NCBI GenBank assembly: GCA_036491235.1
Contig: DASXCK010000411.1
Span: 1-11,349 of the forward strand
Source: JAVDCA01 sp036491235
Lineage (GTDB): Bacteria; Pseudomonadota; Alphaproteobacteria; Rhizobiales; Xanthobacteraceae
DNA length: 11,349 nucleotides
Reading direction: 5' to 3'
Made by a program: the position numbers and the translations under genes. Positions 6,860-11,349 of this stretch are shown here, piece after piece; position 1 is the stretch's first letter; every line of letters begins with the position of its first letter. Below the pieces are notes generated by a model, which saw nothing but the letters and a program-made list of their open reading frames with translations, ran no database searches and was not told the origin of the DNA.

Positions 6860-7191
6860 CGGAACTGGCAGCGGTGGTCGTGCGCGGCTGCATGCTCAGC
6901 AGTCGCCGCTCCCTCCACCCGCGAGCAAAGCGAGTGGCGGGGAGGGGTTGGGGGGCGCGGCTTGCTCGGAGCAACCTGCATGGCCGCCAATCGCAAATTC
7001 GGAGCAAGCGTAGTCCTCCACCCCTCGCGCCGCAGCTTCGCCGCATCGCTCCGGGCCGGAAAATGCCACCTTATTCCATACGACCCGACGGTTCCCAGTC
7101 GCGGCCCATTACCGAATGACATGCCGCGCTATTGGCGCGATCGCGCTCGTGCGGCTATACTTTTGCTTGTGGTCGGGGATCGGGGTCCGCG
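6860..7191. other. Intergenic region with GC-rich inverted repeats and a promoter
   Basis: These 332 bases follow the fadB-type gene. Around 6911-6946, CCCTCC and GGAGGG flank an imperfect, G/C-rich stem. TTGCTC/GAGCAA (6962-6974) is a tight perfect palindrome with a one-base centre. GAGCAA recurs at 6923 and 7002, and CCTCCACCC recurs near 7016. This looks like a decayed dispersed repeat common in related genomes. Part of it may also end fadB transcription, though no T-run follows. The right end holds the promoter of the next gene. I see no coding sequence. Confidence 0.55.
7133..7161 (+). promoter_or_regulatory. Sigma70-type promoter for the radical SAM / GT-C unit
   Basis: TTGGCG (7133-7138) and TATACT (7156-7161) are separated by exactly 17 bp, matching consensus at four and five of six positions. 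Transcription would begin near 7168, giving a leader of about 24 nt before the GTG at 7192. The location supports the downstream start for the radical SAM gene, since an earlier start would fall inside the promoter. Confidence 0.55.
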
Positions 7192-8748
7192 GTGGGGAAC
7201 GTCCTTCTAATCAATCCGTCATATCAGCCGAGCTACGGCGGGGCGCGGGGCGGAATCGTCAACCCGATCCATCCGACGCTCGGTCTCGCCACCATTGCGG
7301 CGTCGGCGCGCCAGCACGGCCATGACGTCGATATCCTCGACCTGTCGTGGCGGCCCTATGACGTCGACCTGATCCGCAAGACCGTCCTCGACAAGAAGCC
7401 CGACGTGGTCGGCATCACGGCGACGACGCCGCTGATGAACCAGCTGCGCGACATGTCGGTGCTGATCAAGGACATCTCCAAGGACATCGTTGTTGCGGGT
7501 GGCGGCGCGCATCCCTCGGCGCTTCCGGAGGAGACGCTGCAAGAGTCGCGGCTCGACCTCGTCTTCGTCGCGGAAGCGGACTTCTCGTTTGCGGCGATCT
7601 GCGACGGCGCCGCCCCGGCCACGGTGAAGAACGTATGGCACCGCCAGGACGGCAAGCCGTGCTTCAGCGGCTTCGCGACGCCGATCGCCGACCTCGACGA
7701 CCTGCCGATGCCGGCGTGGGACCTCTATCCGATCGAGGACTACCGGCAGATCTCGCGGCTCCTGTGCAAGCGGCCGCCGATCACCATGGCGGAGTTCTCG
7801 CGCGGCTGCGTTTTTCTCTGCGACTTCTGCGCCAGCAAGATCACGATGGCGCGCGGCTATCGCAAGAAATCGCCGGAGCGCTGCGCCGAGGAGGTGCGGC
7901 TGATGCACCGGCTCGGCTTCCGCGAGTTCATGCTCGCCGACGACATCTTCACGTCCGACAAGGAATGGGCTATGGAGGTGTGCGAGGCGATCATCCGCAC
8001 CGGCGTCGACATGGCCTGGACCTGCTCGAACGGCATCCGGGTCGAGAGCGCCGACGACGAGCTCTTCCGCCTGATGCGCCGCGCCGGCTGCTACCGCGTG
8101 TCGTTCGGCTTCGAGAGCGGCAACGACAAAGTCCTCAAGCAATTCGGCAAGAGCGGCAAGGCGTCGATCGAGGGAGGCAAGGTCGCGGTCGAGCGCGCCC
8201 GCCGTGCCGGCATCGAGGTGACGGGTTTCTTCATGCTCGGGCTCTCGCCCGACACCGAAGAGTCGATGACGGACACCATCGAGTTTGCCAGGACCCTGCC
8301 GGTCGACATGATGAAGTTCGGGATCACGATCGCGTTTCCCGGCACCTCGATGTTCAACGACTACGTCAAGAACGGGCTGATCCGCAGCTTCGACTGGGAC
8401 GAGTATTTCATCTACACGACGAAGCCGCTGTTCGCGCACAAGACACTCACCTATGACCAGATCCAACATTACGTGAAGCTCGCGCACCGCAAGGCGATCT
8501 TCCAGAATCCGAGCTTCTGGCAGCGCCGCATCCTCCGCGGCATCCGCACCGGCGAGTTCTTCTGGGACGTCTACTATGCGCTGCAATATTTCGCCCGGCC
8601 GACGGTAAGCGACGCCCTCACGTCGCACTACTACGCGCCCGAGCGGTGGCCGCGCCACGATTTCGCGAAGTCCAAGCCGTCGCTTGCCGCCCATCAGGTG
8701 GTGCGCCAGGACAAGCGCTCGCGCGCGCCCGTCGCGGCCACAGGCTGA
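7192..8748 (+). CDS. B12-binding-type (class B) radical SAM enzyme
   Basis: This 518-aa protein has an N-terminal cobalamin-binding-like Rossmann domain (about 1-140; LLINPSY at the start, VVGITATTP and GGGAHPSALPEETL). A radical SAM domain follows (about 195-410). The cluster-binding motif is Cys206-X3-Cys210-X2-Cys213 in SRGCVFLCDFC, which ligates a 4Fe-4S cluster that cleaves S-adenosylmethionine. Later landmarks are FGFESGNDKVL (305-315) and GFFMLGLSPDT (345-355). A basic, aromatic C-terminal region (about 420-518) completes it. The classical DxHxxG cobalamin motif is not seen, as is usual in this class. Class B enzymes include methyltransferases, BchE and the hopanoid enzymes HpnJ and HpnR; the substrate here is unknown. 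The GTG start is chosen because similarity begins there, GGGG (7182-7185) lies six bases upstream, and the promoter sits before it. The downstream membrane protein is probably co-transcribed. Confidence 0.85.
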   Translation: MGNVLLINPSYQPSYGGARGGIVNPIHPTLGLATIAASARQHGHDVDILDLSWRPYDVDLIRKTVLDKKPDVVGITATTPLMNQLRDMSVLIKDISKDIVVAGGGAHPSALPEETLQESRLDLVFVAEADFSFAAICDGAAPATVKNVWHRQDGKPCFSGFATPIADLDDLPMPAWDLYPIEDYRQISRLLCKRPPITMAEFSRGCVFLCDFCASKITMARGYRKKSPERCAEEVRLMHRLGFREFMLADDIFTSDKEWAMEVCEAIIRTGVDMAWTCSNGIRVESADDELFRLMRRAGCYRVSFGFESGNDKVLKQFGKSGKASIEGGKVAVERARRAGIEVTGFFMLGLSPDTEESMTDTIEFARTLPVDMMKFGITIAFPGTSMFNDYVKNGLIRSFDWDEYFIYTTKPLFAHKTLTYDQIQHYVKLAHRKAIFQNPSFWQRRILRGIRTGEFFWDVYYALQYFARPTVSDALTSHYYAPERWPRHDFAKSKPSLAAHQVVRQDKRSRAPVAATG

Positions 8749-8774
8749 CGGCCCGCGTCCGGTCGGTGGGAACC

Positions 8775-10127
8775 GTGTCGCGCGGCGAGATCAAAATCCT
8801 GTCGGTGATGACGGCGATCAGCGTCGCGATCCTCATCGTGGCTGGCCGTTTCACGCCGCAAGACCTGCCCGACACGCCGGGTTACCTGCACGTCGTCGGC
8901 TATCCGGCGCTCTTGAGCGAGCCGCGCACGCCGCTCTATGGCTGGGTCGTCGCCGCGCTCGCGCTTGGCGGCAGCAGCCACTTGGCCGTCCCGGCATTCC
9001 AAATCGCGACGTATGTCGCAGCGGTATGGTTCCTGGTCGCCCAGTCGCGCCGGTTCGGCCTCTCGGCGACAGCCTCGCTCAGTGTCGGTGCCGCGCTGCT
9101 CATCGCCAATGCATTCGTGGTCGACGCCAATTGGGTGCACCCCGAGCTCCTGTCGATCGCCTGCGGGCTGGTGGCCGTGGGTGCGACGGTCGAGCTCGCC
9201 CACCCGCAAGCCCACCGCTTCGCATGGTGGCTGGTCTGCGCGAGCGCGGGCGTGGCCTACGTGCTGCGGCCGAGCTTCCTGCTTTTGGTCGTCGCATTGC
9301 CCACGCTCTACGCCGTTTTGCGCGCAATCCGCGGCGATCCGCTTCGCCTCGCGCGCGCGGCTGCGATCCTCGCGGTTTCTATCGCACCCTTCATCGGCAT
9401 CGCATCGCTGCGTGCCGCAACGGTCGGCGATTTCAACATCGTCTCGTTCGGCGGCTTTGCGATGTCGGGCCTGGCGACGCTGATCGTATCGGACGACACG
9501 GTGGCGCGGGTGCCCGCCGACATCAGACCTTTTGCAGCGCATGTCCTCGCGGCCCGCCGCGACGGCGAGGCGAGCGGACGCATGATCGGCATTCCGCGCA
9601 ACGCGAGCGACGAGCGCTCGTTCTACTCGGCCGCGCTCGGCTACTTCGACGTGTTGGCGCGCACGCATGACGACGGCATCTACCAGGTCATCACGCCGAC
9701 GCGGCAGGCCAACGAGAGCTGGGTCGATTTCAATCGGCGCCTGACCCGCTTCGACGTCGCGGTCCTGCGCGCATCGCCCGGACGTTACGCGGCGTGGATC
9801 GTCGGTGCTGCCACGCGGGTCGCCGGACGCTCGCTCGTGACCAACCTTCCGGTTGCCCTCGCGATCATTGCGATTGTCCTCTTATGGCCGTGGCGGCTGT
9901 TCGTGCGGGGCGAGGTCGGCGTCGCGCCACGCGCGCCGCTCGATATTCCCGTAATGGCCATGCTGGCGGTCATTTGGTTCATCGGCGCCGGCGTGCTGAC
10001 CATGATGATGAGTGCACCGAGCATCCGCTACATCGAGACGTCGGACATCCTGGTGGCGCCGCTGTTCGTCTACTGGGCGGTGCTGCTCGCCTCGCCGGCG
10101 AAAAAGGCCGCGATAGCCAAAAAATAA
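8775..10127 (+). CDS. Polytopic membrane protein, GT-C glycosyltransferase-like
   Basis: This ~450-aa inner-membrane protein has roughly 9-11 hydrophobic segments, the first near residues 8-24. I did not recognise a named family, but landmarks in order fit GT-C-fold lipid-sugar-dependent glycosyltransferases (ArnT/PMT-like). An acidic first external loop DLPDTPGYL (30-38) would hold the catalytic Asp. It is followed by RTPLYGW (51-57), HPELL (122-126), LRPSFLLL (164-171) and a late RYIETSD (418-424). A soluble, charged stretch (about 240-335) lies between the N-terminal bundle and the last membrane segments. The gap from the radical SAM stop is 26 bp, so the two genes are likely one operon. 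GTG 8775 is preferred; GTG 8766 and ATG 8808 are possible. The ribosome site (GTGGGA) is weak and close. It may glycosylate the radical SAM product or its carrier, which is an inference. Confidence 0.6.
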   Translation: MSRGEIKILSVMTAISVAILIVAGRFTPQDLPDTPGYLHVVGYPALLSEPRTPLYGWVVAALALGGSSHLAVPAFQIATYVAAVWFLVAQSRRFGLSATASLSVGAALLIANAFVVDANWVHPELLSIACGLVAVGATVELAHPQAHRFAWWLVCASAGVAYVLRPSFLLLVVALPTLYAVLRAIRGDPLRLARAAAILAVSIAPFIGIASLRAATVGDFNIVSFGGFAMSGLATLIVSDDTVARVPADIRPFAAHVLAARRDGEASGRMIGIPRNASDERSFYSAALGYFDVLARTHDDGIYQVITPTRQANESWVDFNRRLTRFDVAVLRASPGRYAAWIVGAATRVAGRSLVTNLPVALAIIAIVLLWPWRLFVRGEVGVAPRAPLDIPVMAMLAVIWFIGAGVLTMMMSAPSIRYIETSDILVAPLFVYWAVLLASPAKKAAIAKK

Positions 10128-10149
10128 AGCGGCGGCCACAGAGGCCGCC
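10113..10149 (-). terminator. Terminator for pckA, overlapping the end of the GT-C-like gene
   Basis: GGCGGCC (10131-10137) and GGCCGCC (10143-10149) form a perfect 7-bp GC stem with a 5-nt loop. Read on the minus strand, the stem is followed by GCTTTATTTTTTGG, a strong T-rich tract typical of intrinsic termination, so it should end pckA transcription. Those bases on the plus strand are the last Lys codons and stop of the GT-C-like gene. In the plus direction the tract after the stem (AAAATTTCTTC) is weaker, so termination there is possible but less certain. Confidence 0.65.
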
Positions 10150-10172
10150 ACTGATAAAATTTCTTCTTGCTT

Positions 10173-10258
10173 CGTCATGCCCGCGCTTGTCGCGGGCATC
10201 CATGTCTTGCTTGTCGCGCCGCAAGACGTGGATGGCCGGGACAAGCCCGGCCATGACG
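10173..10258. repeat. Nested palindromic repeat, copy 2
   Basis: This 86-bp element has the same layout as 2738-2824: CGTCATG at one end, CATGACG at the other, and two arms that are each hairpins. The left arm pairs GCCCGCG with CGCGGGC and the right arm GGCCGGG with CCCGGCC, around CTTGT/ACAAG loops. The centre extends the arm-arm stem with GTCTTGC/GCAAGAC. It lies between the pckA stop and the pckA terminator, in its probable 3' untranslated region. Confidence 0.85.
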
Positions 10259-10268
10259 ATGATTTCGA

Positions 10269-11349
<1,081 letters not shown>

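Noticed and set aside
7132..7191. Upstream extension of the radical SAM frame
   Set aside because: It would cover the predicted -10 box, shows no similarity to the family, and its first 20 residues precede the natural start of the cobalamin-like domain.
7219..8694. Long open frame (491 codons) on the minus strand opposite the radical SAM gene
   Set aside because: Its composition is Arg/Asp/Val/Ala-rich without motifs, while the sense strand encodes a clear radical SAM protein.
8646..8774. Upstream extension of the GT-C-like gene into the radical SAM gene
   Set aside because: It would overlap the radical SAM coding region by about 100 bases and adds a non-membrane Arg-rich stretch. GTG 8775 puts the first membrane helix near the N-terminus.

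Overview
The window is a GC-rich stretch of chromosome, most likely from an alphaproteobacterium of the Hyphomicrobiales (Bradyrhizobium/Xanthobacteraceae-like). This rests on the codon use, the gene families (ATP-dependent PEP carboxykinase, SbmA/BacA-type ABC exporter, fused FadB-type protein) and intergenic palindromic repeats whose chance translations (ending in DKPGHD) are familiar from that group. No rRNA, tRNA, CRISPR array, transposase or phage gene is visible. Most of the content is ordinary metabolic chromosome.

Layout, left to right. (1) The 3' end of a FlK-like hotdog thioesterase gene (+) is cut by the left edge. (2) It converges on a 708-aa ABC transporter of the SbmA/BacA (YddA) type (-), with a small hairpin between the two. 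(3) A 335-bp divergent intergenic region holds a candidate promoter for the transporter, an 8-bp inverted repeat and a complex palindromic repeat. (4) A fatty-acid beta-oxidation cluster follows (+): thiolase (fadA-type), a small cupin protein, and a fused enoyl-CoA hydratase/3-hydroxyacyl-CoA dehydrogenase (fadB-type). (5) A 332-bp intergenic region carries GC-rich inverted repeats and a good sigma70-like promoter (-35 TTGGCG, 17 bp, -10 TATACT). (6) That promoter appears to drive a two-gene unit (+): a cobalamin-binding-type radical SAM enzyme and, 26 bp downstream, a polytopic membrane protein with GT-C glycosyltransferase-like landmarks. (7) The unit converges on pckA (-), cut by the right edge, with a terminator and a second copy of the palindromic repeat between them.

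The thiolase and the fused hydratase/dehydrogenase together supply the last three steps of each beta-oxidation turn. PckA uses TCA-cycle carbon for gluconeogenesis, which fits growth on fatty or organic acids, although it is a separate transcription unit. The thioesterase may trim acyl-CoA, but there is no operon link. The radical SAM/GT-C pair is the least explained part of the window and the best candidate for an undescribed activity, perhaps modification of a lipid-linked or membrane substrate. The other point of interest is the nested palindromic repeat: its four hairpin arms show compensatory base changes, so the fold of each arm appears to be conserved.
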